19,172 bases of DNA, from assembly GCA_014523525.1 (NCBI GenBank), contig JAATVL010000261.1:1-19172 (forward strand), in the 5' to 3' direction. How positions within the stretch are numbered: the stretch's first letter is position 1; each line of letters begins with the position of its first letter. The notes beneath the pieces were generated by a model that saw nothing but the letters and a program-made list of their open reading frames with translations, was not told the origin of the DNA and searched no databases. Source of the DNA: Nitrososphaerales archaeon TH703. Lineage in GTDB: Archaea; Thermoproteota; Nitrososphaeria; Nitrososphaerales; Nitrososphaeraceae. The translations under genes were made by a program, and so were the position numbers. Below are positions 1-7,459 of this stretch, one piece after another.

Positions 1-78
1 ATTATGGTTGGATTTATCTCATTTTTGGCTATTTCAGCCGGAGTCTTGACTTATTCTCTCGTAAAGGCAGAGAGATAA
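1..78 (+). CDS. C-terminal end of a membrane protein (partial)
   Basis: Frame 1 is open from the first base to a TAA at 76-78 and encodes 25 residues: a hydrophobic run of about 20 (GFISFLAISAGVLTYSL) followed by a short positive tail, VKAER. This is how a final transmembrane helix followed by a short cytoplasmic tail looks. The start and most of the gene lie left of the window, so no family can be named. A chance open frame is possible given the short length, but the helix-then-charge pattern favours a real gene end. Confidence 0.5.
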   Translation: MMVGFISFLAISAGVLTYSLVKAER

Positions 79-135
79 TAATTTCTTGGATTATTTGTGG
101 ATGTGCTTTCCCATTGGATAGGTTGAATTGTAGGT

Positions 136-240
136 TTGGAGCCGTCGGGATTAGTTCCCTTCATGTAGTAGGGTTCTACTACTTACTAACAGGAGAGCAG
201 GCGGGATTTGAACCTTCGCTATAGAAGGGTTCAACCACAA
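136..240. other. Structured stretch with tRNA T-arm-like motifs and hairpins
   Basis: Two segments resemble the 3' part of a minus-strand tRNA: 136-159, where GGAGCCG is followed by a T-arm-like CGGGATTAGTTCCC, and 201-214, GCGGGATTTGAACC, which matches a T-arm consensus. Between and after them are a perfect 7-bp hairpin (165-171 GTAGTAG with 176-182 CTACTAC) and an 8-bp hairpin with one bulge (210-232). I could not fold a complete tRNA: no matching 5' acceptor strand or D arm is visible. It may be tRNA debris at an attachment site or an unknown structured RNA. The neighbouring recombinase-like fragments at 248-636 fit the first idea. Confidence 0.3.
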
Positions 241-247
241 ATACAAA

Positions 248-636
248 CTATGGACATAATAATAGTCCTGCTTCGATAGTACAATTGGGATTATCTCTAG
301 TAAATTTCCAAGTCTTATACACTTCAGATAATGACGGTTTATCATCAAGATTTTGGATTTGGTCTAATCGGTCAATTAAGTATCCAAGAATTGTACCCTT
401 ACTTAAGGATAAACAGTAAGGAAGGACGTTATCCAATCGTTCACATTTATCGGATAGATATTTGAAAGCTGCATCACATATTTTTCCAGGGTCAAGGCCT
501 CCTATTACTCTTGAATGACATGTTGAGATGAACACAGTAGGGTTTTTTTCGTAACCTCTGATTTTATAGAGTTTATGAAATTAAAGTATACATCCTCATC
601 AGTCCCCGTGTCTTGATTTTGGCTTAAGGCTGACAT
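248..636 (-). pseudogene. Frameshifted ORF pair, possible tyrosine recombinase remnant
   Basis: Two minus-strand pieces lie in different frames. The first starts at ATG 636 and stops at 505 (43 aa); it contains YFNFINSIKSEVTKKT, which resembles the beginning of the core-binding (SAM-like) domain of archaeal tyrosine recombinases. The second is open from about 580 to 248, with only a GTG at 535 as a possible start; it contains LDPGKICDAAFKYLSDK, which could continue the same helical domain after a frameshift. No catalytic R..HxxR..Y region is present, so the gene would be both frameshifted and truncated. Alternatively the 95-aa piece is an unrelated small gene starting at the GTG. Family assignment rests on motif memory only. 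Confidence 0.3.
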
Positions 637-693
637 CTTTCTTAACCTTACTACATACTTTATAAGATGACTAAATATTAAAGACTATTTACA

Positions 694-1083
694 TTACTTG
701 TAACTAGAATTAGAAATTATTGCCGCCATTATTGCATCAACATAGTATTTTTTCTTGCTTTGAAAATCTTTAATTTCCCATGCAAAATGACTTCCACCGG
801 TATTGGTAGGTTCGGCATTGCCGATAATTTTTCCTACGTTATTTAATTCAGGATTTGATTCATATACAGTCCCATCAGACTTTACGTAAACATATTGAGG
901 AGCACCGTCTAATTGGTTTTTTGAGATATTAAAGGTACTTACGAGTCTTGAAATCGCTACATCTGGAGATATTGGCAACCTGGAAAGTGAAGGACGATTT
1001 AGGGAATCCACTATGCCTAAATAAACGATAATGGTAACCAATATTCCAAAAGAAACGGTGACAATGATTTTTTTATCTATCAA
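694..1083 (-). CDS. Membrane-anchored small exported protein, PepSY-like
   Basis: 129 aa. Residues 5-25 form one hydrophobic segment (IIVTVSFGILVTIIVYLGIV) after a MIDKK start, giving a signal anchor with the rest of the protein outside the cell. The outer part holds a helix-like ISRLVSTFNIS, a strand-rich middle with YVYVKSDGTVYESN, then FAWEIKD and KKYYVDAIMAAII, an order that recalls a PepSY domain (tryptophan/valine strand followed by YYVDA). The start must be TTG at 1083: the frame upstream has no ATG or GTG before a stop, and no other start precedes the hydrophobic segment. It may bind or inhibit something at the cell surface, but no function can be assigned. Confidence 0.65.
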   Translation of the reverse strand: MIDKKIIVTVSFGILVTIIVYLGIVDSLNRPSLSRLPISPDVAISRLVSTFNISKNQLDGAPQYVYVKSDGTVYESNPELNNVGKIIGNAEPTNTGGSHFAWEIKDFQSKKKYYVDAIMAAIISNSSYK

Positions 1084-1170
1084 TTTGGTTTCTGGTATTT
1101 CTCTATCATGTTGTTAATGGACTGACTGATGATAACAATTCAATATCAATATGATTCAATTGTCTTGAAA

Positions 1171-2559
1171 TTATTTTGAACCAAGAATATTTTTCTTTGA
1201 TAGGGCATTGTCTAGCTCTTCTCTTGTCATTAGTCCCTTTTCAAGAATCAATTCTCTGATACTTTTATTAGTTGTCATAGATTCTTTGTAAATCTCTGAT
1301 GCTTTAAGGTATCCGATATGAGGATTGAGCAGAGCGACCAATATGGGATTCTTTTCAACAAATGATGAAAGCTTCTGCTCATTTGCTTTTAATCCTTCTA
1401 TCATGTTTCTTGTATAAATGGGTAGAAAATTTTTTAACATATCTGTTGACTCCAACATATCCTTTATCATTCCTGGTAACATTACATTTAGTTCAAATTG
1501 ACCTGCCTGAGCAGCAAGAGCAACTGAAACATCATTTCCTACGATAATAAAACAAATCATGTTAAGGCATTCTGAAAGTGAAGGATTTACTTTACCAGGC
1601 ATTATAGAAGATCCAGCATGTACAACAGGGATTGTAATTTCTGATAAGCCTGCTACAGGACCTGATGCCATCAACCTGATATCGTTTGACATTTTAATTA
1701 ATTCTAATGCAATGTTTCTCAAAATTGAGGAGCACATTACTATCTCAAATTTACTTTGTAAGGAAAAGAAATAGTTCTGTGAAGATTTTAAACTTAATCC
1801 AGATATCTGAGAGAGATATTTGATTACTAGTTTATCATACCCAGGAGGTGCATTAGCTCCAGTACCAACCGCTGTTCCGCCAAGCCCCACATATTCTAAA
1901 TCAGAACATACATCTACAATTTTACTTAGCCCTCTTTTTAGAGAAAAAGCGTACTCATTAAATTCCTTACCTAACGTCACAGGTATTGCATCCATGAGAT
2001 GAGTTCGGCCAATTTTTATAACCTCCCTAAATTCCTGTCCTTTTTTTTCACATGCGGTAATAAGTGAGTTAAGTGAATCTACAACTTCTCTCATATTCAT
2101 TAATATTGCGATATGCATCGCTGTTGGAAAAGTATCGTTACTAGATTGTGACATATTTACATCGTCATTAGGATTTATGAAAGAATAATCGCCAATTCTA
2201 TGACCGCTAATTTCAAGAGCTTTATTTGCAATTACTTCGTTTGTATTCATGTTGAACGCGGTTCCTGCACCTGAGTTAATTGCATCAACTACGAATTGAT
2301 CCAATAAATGTCCTGAGAGTATTTCGTCACATGCTTTTACTATAGCATCAGCTTTTTTCGCAGGTAATATGTTCAAATCTCTGTTTGCAAGTGCAGCAGA
2401 CCGTTTTATCATAGCAAGTGCCTTTATCATGTTTACGTGAGTTTTCTGACCTGTTACTTTGTACTGGTTCGAAGCTCTTACTGTAAATGGTCCATAATAA
2501 GCATTAGAAGGAACTCTGACCTCTCCTAAAGAATCTTTATCAATGCGATATGACTCCAT
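1171..2559 (-). CDS. fumC: Class II fumarase/aspartase family lyase (probable fumarate hydratase)
   Basis: 462 aa, the usual length of the family. It carries the superfamily signature GSSIMPGKVNP (residues 316-326, with the catalytic serine loop), GRTHLMDAIP around 184-193 with the active-site histidine, and SSNDTFPTAMHI near 139-150. SSNDTFPTAMH, PGKVNP and LNPHIGY favour fumarase, which interconverts fumarate and malate in the cytoplasm. Other parts are aspartase-like: NMNTNEVIANKALEI, GANAPPGYDKLVIKYL and the tail ELILEKGLMTREELDNAL. Aspartate ammonia-lyase (aspartate to fumarate plus ammonia) therefore cannot be excluded. The start is ATG at 2559. It stands alone, with 62 bp or more of AT-rich spacer on each side, and would serve the partial TCA cycle of an autotrophic thaumarchaeon. 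Confidence 0.8.
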   Translation of the reverse strand: MESYRIDKDSLGEVRVPSNAYYGPFTVRASNQYKVTGQKTHVNMIKALAMIKRSAALANRDLNILPAKKADAIVKACDEILSGHLLDQFVVDAINSGAGTAFNMNTNEVIANKALEISGHRIGDYSFINPNDDVNMSQSSNDTFPTAMHIAILMNMREVVDSLNSLITACEKKGQEFREVIKIGRTHLMDAIPVTLGKEFNEYAFSLKRGLSKIVDVCSDLEYVGLGGTAVGTGANAPPGYDKLVIKYLSQISGLSLKSSQNYFFSLQSKFEIVMCSSILRNIALELIKMSNDIRLMASGPVAGLSEITIPVVHAGSSIMPGKVNPSLSECLNMICFIIVGNDVSVALAAQAGQFELNVMLPGMIKDMLESTDMLKNFLPIYTRNMIEGLKANEQKLSSFVEKNPILVALLNPHIGYLKASEIYKESMTTNKSIRELILEKGLMTREELDNALSKKNILGSK

Positions 2560-2680
2560 AAATACAAAATCTAGTAATGATCTAATAAATCAATCGACTC
2601 TGCATATCCGACAAAACTTAACTGTGATAATTAATTAATTAATTTTCAATTTTTCCAATTTATTTCTATTACGTTTGAAT

Positions 2681-3100
2681 TTACTCTCCGATGACTTTTA
2701 CTAGAACCTTCTTACTTCGACAACCATCAAATTCTCCATAAAATATTTGTTCCCAAGGGCCAAAATCAAGCTTACCTCCTGTGATGGCGACTACTGTTTC
2801 TCGACCCATTATCTGACGTTTTAAATGTGCATCAGCGTTATCTTCTCCAGTATCATTATGCAAGTACTGTTTAGTGGGTAAATGTGGAGCTAGTTTCTGA
2901 AGCCATTTTTCGAAATCCAGATGCAGACCACTTTCATCATCATTAATAAAAATGCTTGATGTAATATGCATGGAATTAACTAGACAAATACCTTCGCTAA
3001 CATTGGATTCTTCTACAACTTTTACTATGTCTGGTGTTATATTTATTAGTTTGAATCTCTCTTCAGTATGAAAAGTTAAATATTTTGTAATCGTTTTCAT
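2681..3100 (-). CDS. YjbQ/UPF0047 family protein
   Basis: About 139 aa, full length for this family. Characteristic segments in order: [12 protein letters not shown] near the start, [48 protein letters not shown] and the C-terminal [18 protein letters not shown]. Conserved histidines and acidic residues in HITSS, HND and NADAHLK form the presumed active site. Some bacterial members complement a thiamine phosphate synthase mutant, so annotations often say secondary thiamine-phosphate synthase; the physiological reaction is not settled. ATG at 3100 is preferred, because the homologous part begins there (MKTITKYL); a TTG at 3109 would add three residues. Confidence 0.9.
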   Translation of the reverse strand: MKTITKYLTFHTEERFKLINITPDIVKVVEESNVSEGICLVNSMHITSSIFINDDESGLHLDFEKWLQKLAPHLPTKQYLHNDTGEDNADAHLKRQIMGRETVVAITGGKLDFGPWEQIFYGEFDGCRSKKVLVKVIGE

Positions 3101-3184
3101 GCTATTCAAAAATTATTATTATAATTTAAGTTATTCATTTGTAAGTGAATAAAAAAACTCTTATTAGATCTATAAATAATTCAA

Positions 3185-4810
3185 ATGGCCAAAAACATGT
3201 TCATAAATAAAATTAATGTTGAACCTGAGTTACTCTATTTGATACTTACTATTGCGCTTGTATTTCTTGTATTAGGTTTTAATTTCAGTCATCCTAATTA
3301 TTCATTCGCTCAATCAGATCAATTTTCTCAACTTCAGAATGTTTCAAAAACCCAAGCAATTCTACGTTTTCAAAGTCAATTTTGTGGAACGAATTCTACA
3401 TTACATAGCAACTCTTTCATTGCCGAATATTCACTTCCACAGAAATGTGAAATGCCATTAGGTATACTAGTAGATAATGATACAGTATGGTATTTGTCAA
3501 CAAAATTGGGCGTTCTTGGAAAATTCAACACCAATGAGAACACTAGTCAGGAGTTCACCATACCTGTCTGGGACAGTCGCTCAAAGCCCACGGATGTATC
3601 ACAAACATGGGATCTTAAAATGGCCTCAAATGGCAATATCTGGTTTACTGACGAGAAGCAAAATGGGATATGGAGATTTGAACGAAACAATAATAGTTTC
3701 AGCTTCTTTCCTGTGCCAGAACGTCCTTCAGGCTTTGGTACCACCTACCCTGTTTCCATAGTGTTGGACGATGACGAAATCTACTTTGTGGGCATTCGCT
3801 CCAAATCGCTTTGGTTTGCAAATATTTCAGATTTGAAAAATAACTCATCAGAAGGTATTTCAAATATTTCTCTTCCGTTGTCATCATTCAGCGGAATAGA
3901 TCCAGAGCTGGTCAGTACTGGATCAATTGAGTTAGACAGAGATCGTAATGTCCTGTGGATTTCGACTCTCGCATTTGGAGTTAAAGGTCAATTGTTCAAG
4001 TTTGATTTAGCTTCAAGAACATTCACTCCTTTCGATCTGCCAGCAGACCTTGATTCACCTGTAGGAATTGCTATTGATGAAAAGGGAAATCCCTGGATTA
4101 CAGATCATGGAACCAGTATATTCTTTATGGTTAATGCAACAAATGGCAAGGTTACAGAATTTAGTACCTCGCCACTTTCTAGGATCTCTGCAAATATTCC
4201 AAAGGGATCAGGTTATACTTTGCCATATTGGGTTAAGATGGACACAAGAGGGAATCTTTGGTTCAATGAGCACATTGGTAACAAGATTGCAAGATTTAAT
4301 ACAACTGATGGAACGCTGGTTGAATATTGGATACCAACACAAAATAGCTTGTGGGCGCCATGTACTCCAAACGAAAGTTCTTGTGGAATTTCGAATGCTC
4401 TTCAATTTTCGATAGGAAAAAATAACCAACTGTGGTTTTCAGAATGGACAGAAAATAAATTAGGCATGTTGAATGGCTCAAGACCTCTACCATTTGTTGT
4501 GGATACAAGCTCTACAGACTTGAATATCAAGAGAGGAAAAACCATTGAAATACCTCTTAGTGTATCGGCAAAAGAACATGTCAGCCTTAAAATGATTGCT
4601 TCATCCACATTCACAAGTACAGGTGACATTGGAAACTCATCCTTTTCATTCAGCCAAGAGTCGTTTCCCATGAATTCAGGTGAAACCAAGAACGTCACAT
4701 TTTTGCTTACTCCTTCAGAGGATCTTAAGAACGGAGAGTATACTCTCATGATTGGAGCAGAAAATAATGAAATATCATATCTTCATTCTATAAAAGTGCA
4801 TCTTTCATAG
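3185..4810 (+). CDS. Exported beta-propeller protein, streptogramin-lyase-like
   Basis: 541 aa. A hydrophobic segment at about 17-33 followed by YSFAQSDQ looks like a signal peptide with possible cleavage after SFAQ. The body is a Vgb/NHL-type propeller with repeated G-N-x-W-(F/I)-(T/N/S) blades: GNIWFTDEKQNGIWRF (about 149), GNPWITDHG (about 300), GNLWFNEHIGNKIARF (about 354) and NQLWFSEWTENKLG (about 414). The last 105 residues look like an Ig-type domain (SGETKNVTFLLTPSEDLKNGEYTL). Many N-x-S/T sites suggest glycosylation outside the cell. A real antibiotic lyase role is unlikely; the fold is used for many tasks. A TATA-like tataaata lies at 3171-3178, very near ATG 3185, so the ATG at 3197 may be the true start. 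Confidence 0.75.
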   Translation: MAKNMFINKINVEPELLYLILTIALVFLVLGFNFSHPNYSFAQSDQFSQLQNVSKTQAILRFQSQFCGTNSTLHSNSFIAEYSLPQKCEMPLGILVDNDTVWYLSTKLGVLGKFNTNENTSQEFTIPVWDSRSKPTDVSQTWDLKMASNGNIWFTDEKQNGIWRFERNNNSFSFFPVPERPSGFGTTYPVSIVLDDDEIYFVGIRSKSLWFANISDLKNNSSEGISNISLPLSSFSGIDPELVSTGSIELDRDRNVLWISTLAFGVKGQLFKFDLASRTFTPFDLPADLDSPVGIAIDEKGNPWITDHGTSIFFMVNATNGKVTEFSTSPLSRISANIPKGSGYTLPYWVKMDTRGNLWFNEHIGNKIARFNTTDGTLVEYWIPTQNSLWAPCTPNESSCGISNALQFSIGKNNQLWFSEWTENKLGMLNGSRPLPFVVDTSSTDLNIKRGKTIEIPLSVSAKEHVSLKMIASSTFTSTGDIGNSSFSFSQESFPMNSGETKNVTFLLTPSEDLKNGEYTLMIGAENNEISYLHSIKVHLS

Positions 4811-4811
4811 T

Positions 4812-5999
4812 TTAATTAACCTGTTCAAGAGCCTCAATCCCTGGCATTTTATCTCCAGCCAAAAATCTCAATGTTGCTCCACCTCCAGTTGATAAGTGTG
4901 TTACTTCACTCTCTGAAACACCCGATTTTTTGAGAGCTGCAATTGTGTCCCCACCGCCGACAAGTGTCATAGCGCCTCTCCAAAACGCAAGAGCCATACT
5001 CTTTGCAACATCCATGGTTCCACCTGCAAATTGTCCGACTTCAAACATTCCCATTGGTCCATTCCAAAAAATGGTACCAAACCCGTTTCCACCAATTTCT
5101 GAAGAATATATCCTAGAAGTTTCATTGCCAATATCAAATCCACACATTCCATCTGGTATGTCACCAGAGACGGTTGAAAATGAGTTTTCCTCAGAAGAGA
5201 CTATATGATCAAGTGGAAGTAGGATCTTTTCACCAAACGAAGAAAGAGCACTTTTCACCCAATCAAAATGTTCCTCGTCAAATAACGAATTACCAATTTT
5301 AAATCCTTTTGCCTTAAGAAATGTGTAAGCGGCTCCACCTCCAATTAGTAATTTGTCTGCTTTTGGTAGTAGATTTTCCAATGCCCCAATTTTGTCCTTA
5401 ATTTTTGAACCTCCTATCACTAGGGTAAATGGTTTTCTTGGATTATATCTTATCATCGAAAGATATTCTATTTCCTTTATTAAACTAAATCCTGACAATC
5501 GAATATCAAAATTCTTTACAGCTCCATACGTCGAAGCATGTTTTCTGTGCGATGTGCTAAAAGCATCATTTACATAAATATCTGCCAATGATGAAATGGA
5601 TTTACAAAATTCAGGATCATTGTTCTGCTCTTCGGAATAATATCTTAAATTTTCTAATAGTAAAATACTTCCATAATTCAGCTTCTCTATCTTTGTATGT
5701 ACTTCGGTACCAATACAGTCGTTGATAAAGTCAACTTTTCTATTGAGTATTTCTTTCAATCTCACAGCTACAGGCGCAAGTGAATTATTGTGATTACGGT
5801 ATTTAGGTCTGCCCAAGTGGGAAGCCAAAATGACTTTAGCTCCTCTCTTTACAAGATATTCAATTGTGGGAATTGCGCTTCTAATTCGATAGTCTTCAGT
5901 AACTAAACCATTATCAATACTTACGTTAAAGTCTACTCTGACTAAGACCTTCTTTCCATAATATTGGATATCATCAAGGTCTGATACAGATCTAAGCAA
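4812..5999 (-). CDS. pgk: Phosphoglycerate kinase
   Basis: 395 aa, normal length. It catalyses the reversible transfer of phosphate between 1,3-bisphosphoglycerate and ADP; in an autotrophic thaumarchaeon it would run toward sugar synthesis. Clear family motifs: VLVRVDFNVS (about 18-27), DYRIRSAIPTIEYL, ASHLGRPK, NDAFSTSHRKHAST, FTLVIGGSKIKDKIG with the nucleotide-site lysine, the hinge segment FWNGPMGMFE and the C-terminal nucleotide loop LVGGGDTIAAL. The start is TTG at 5999, directly preceded by an in-frame TAA, and no ATG occurs before the first conserved strand. The stop is 1 bp from the stop of the convergent propeller gene, so read-through in either direction would give antisense RNA. 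Confidence 0.97.
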   Translation of the reverse strand: MLRSVSDLDDIQYYGKKVLVRVDFNVSIDNGLVTEDYRIRSAIPTIEYLVKRGAKVILASHLGRPKYRNHNNSLAPVAVRLKEILNRKVDFINDCIGTEVHTKIEKLNYGSILLLENLRYYSEEQNNDPEFCKSISSLADIYVNDAFSTSHRKHASTYGAVKNFDIRLSGFSLIKEIEYLSMIRYNPRKPFTLVIGGSKIKDKIGALENLLPKADKLLIGGGAAYTFLKAKGFKIGNSLFDEEHFDWVKSALSSFGEKILLPLDHIVSSEENSFSTVSGDIPDGMCGFDIGNETSRIYSSEIGGNGFGTIFWNGPMGMFEVGQFAGGTMDVAKSMALAFWRGAMTLVGGGDTIAALKKSGVSESEVTHLSTGGGATLRFLAGDKMPGIEALEQVN

Positions 6000-6101
6000 T
6001 TATTTTTCCAAATATGGGTTTTAAATGCTACTAGGATAAACTTTTCTCTGCCTTGACTCAAAACATGACTGAGTTATAATGAATGGTTATTAACTGTTAA
6101 A

Positions 6102-6440
6102 CTATGTGTAGAGATTATTATCCGATTTTCGTATTTCTATTGTAACTTTATCTCCCACTCTAATTCCAATGTCTTCGTAATCCCTTACACTAATTTTGAA
6201 TGTTGGGGAATCACTAGCACCTCCACCTGCCATCATTCTTGAGATATTTCCCATAGCTTTTGGAAGATTTTTCATCATGTCTTCTGGAGAGGAAAATGCC
6301 ATAACATTAGAACCAAATGGGTTCATTGGTTTATCGCTCTTGTAATCATTAGGATCACTAAAACCAACGTAAACGTAAGGACTTCCATCCTGTGCAGCTT
6401 CTATGCGTGCAACAACAAAGTCTTTTTTCATGCTTGCCAT
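6102..6440 (-). CDS. Conserved small protein, unknown function
   Basis: 112 aa from ATG 6440. The open frame extends to 6497, but the ATG at 6440 is preceded by AAGGGAAG at a good ribosome-binding distance, and MASMKKDFVVARIEAAQDG reads like a natural start. The N-terminal half is strand-rich (VVARIEA, PYVYVGFSD). The middle has a Met/Gly-rich helical stretch (MMKNLPKAMGNISRMMAGGG). The C-terminus, DYEDIGIRVGDKVTIEIRK, resembles a small beta-barrel edge of the AbrB or OB kind. No signal peptide or membrane segment. I recognise the style of a thaumarchaeal conserved hypothetical but know no function. Confidence 0.75.
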   Translation of the reverse strand: MASMKKDFVVARIEAAQDGSPYVYVGFSDPNDYKSDKPMNPFGSNVMAFSSPEDMMKNLPKAMGNISRMMAGGGASDSPTFKISVRDYEDIGIRVGDKVTIEIRKSDNNLYT

Positions 6441-6889
6441 ATTATTTCTTCCCTTAAAGACTATAATTTCCTTTCCATTATAATACTTTACAAACAAAAG
6501 ATGGGTTTTGGCAATCTTGAAAATTAGATATTAATCTTGGATGGTAAGATAAAGTTAAATTGTAACAACTCTAAAATAAATGACTTTAATGCAGCAGTCC
6601 ACAAACGACGTAACTTCTTTTCATTAAAAGATGAATGATAAGGAACAATTTTTTATGTTTCGTTCTTTACATCTGCAATGATTTTTAGTTAATTTTTGTT
6701 AGCTTGAAAACATTTACCAAATTTGGTATCCTTTGGTCAGATCCTTGCGATAAATTTTACTATCCGGCATAACTGGACAAATACAAATAACAGAAGATTA
6801 TAATTCGTTGTCTACAATATAAACAAGACATGAGCGAATTGTACTAAATCCTTGAGATAAAAACGGTAATGTAAGGATTAGACTTTGTA
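6441..6889. other. Gene-free intergenic stretch with a palindrome
   Basis: I find no credible protein or RNA gene on either strand; stops are frequent and the open frames are under 25 codons. The only marked structure is a perfect 14-bp palindrome at 6715-6728 (TACCAAATTTGGTA), the right size for a dimeric transcription factor. The left part contains the promoter of the 112-aa gene, and the right part is the 3' flank of rpl10e. Confidence 0.6.
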
Positions 6890-7405
6890 TTAATTATCCT
6901 CTATACCATTATTTTTTAATAAAGTTATTTTGACAGTTGTTGGACACCCTAATTTGCTTGATGCAACCTTAAAACCGCGCTTTGCAAGTTCTAAGTTTGC
7001 CTTTGAAACATACGCTTCAAATATTGATTGTTCTGGTTTGACCCTGGCGGCAAGTCCAGTAGCTTTGCCAAACGCTCTCCTCATTCCTTCTTGCAATCTA
7101 TCTGCCCCGGCAGTTGCAATCATTTTATTTTCACGTAGCACCACATGAGGATAAACTGTAAGTCTGGAAAAAAAACTCATGTCCCCTGCTTGAGACATTG
7201 TCTTGTTTGCCGCCAACCTTGCTGCTTCTAGCGCATTGTGTCTAATCTGGATTTTTTCACTAACAATTAATTCAAATTTGTAATCATAATCTACTTTAGA
7301 CTGTCCTGAAGAGAACCTTGCAATTTTTAGCTGAGGTTTTCCAGAGATGTATTCTCTTCTCACATATGGCATTCCCCTTGTTTCCCTGTAATTAACGCCT
7401 TTCAT
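6890..7405 (-). CDS. rpl10e: 50S ribosomal protein L10e (uL16)
   Basis: 171 aa, full length. It belongs to the large subunit near the peptidyl transferase centre and the A-site tRNA. Diagnostic segments: MKGVNYRETRGMPYVRREYI at the start, SEKIQIRHNALEAARLAANK in the middle, FFSRLTVYPHVVLRENKMIATAGADRLQEGMR and GKATGLAARV. The start ATG at 7405 has a GTGATG ribosome-binding site 4 nt upstream (7410-7415). The gene stands alone rather than in a ribosomal operon and diverges from endA across 54 bp. Confidence 0.97.
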   Translation of the reverse strand: MKGVNYRETRGMPYVRREYISGKPQLKIARFSSGQSKVDYDYKFELIVSEKIQIRHNALEAARLAANKTMSQAGDMSFFSRLTVYPHVVLRENKMIATAGADRLQEGMRRAFGKATGLAARVKPEQSIFEAYVSKANLELAKRGFKVASSKLGCPTTVKITLLKNNGIEDN

Positions 7406-7409
7406 AACT

Positions 7410-7415
7410 CATCAC
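7410..7415 (-). promoter_or_regulatory. Ribosome-binding site of rpl10e
   Basis: On the minus strand GTGATG matches the anti-Shine-Dalgarno core of archaeal 16S rRNA (GGTGAT type) and lies 4 nt before ATG 7405. This shows the rpl10e mRNA has a leader, unlike several leaderless genes in this window. Confidence 0.6.
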
Positions 7416-7459
7416 TTGTTTTAATACTTAAATCCAACTTTCAGAGTGATTTAATCGTT

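Noticed and set aside
136..240. Complete tRNA gene at the left edge
   Set aside because: T-arm-like motifs exist, but no 5' acceptor strand, D arm or proper anticodon loop could be matched, so it is listed only as a structured remnant.
151..348. 65-codon minus-strand ORF at the left edge
   Set aside because: It overlaps the hairpin region and the other recombinase-like frame, and its composition looks random.
2628..2643. TTAATTAATTAATT run
   Set aside because: Simple AT-rich repeat in a spacer; too low in complexity to claim a function.
4402..4749. 115-codon minus-strand ORF inside the propeller gene
   Set aside because: Antisense shadow of a well-supported exported protein; no recognisable domain.
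6580..6627. 15-codon ORF in the gene-free region
   Set aside because: Too short, with no ribosome-binding site, no motif and no sign of selection.
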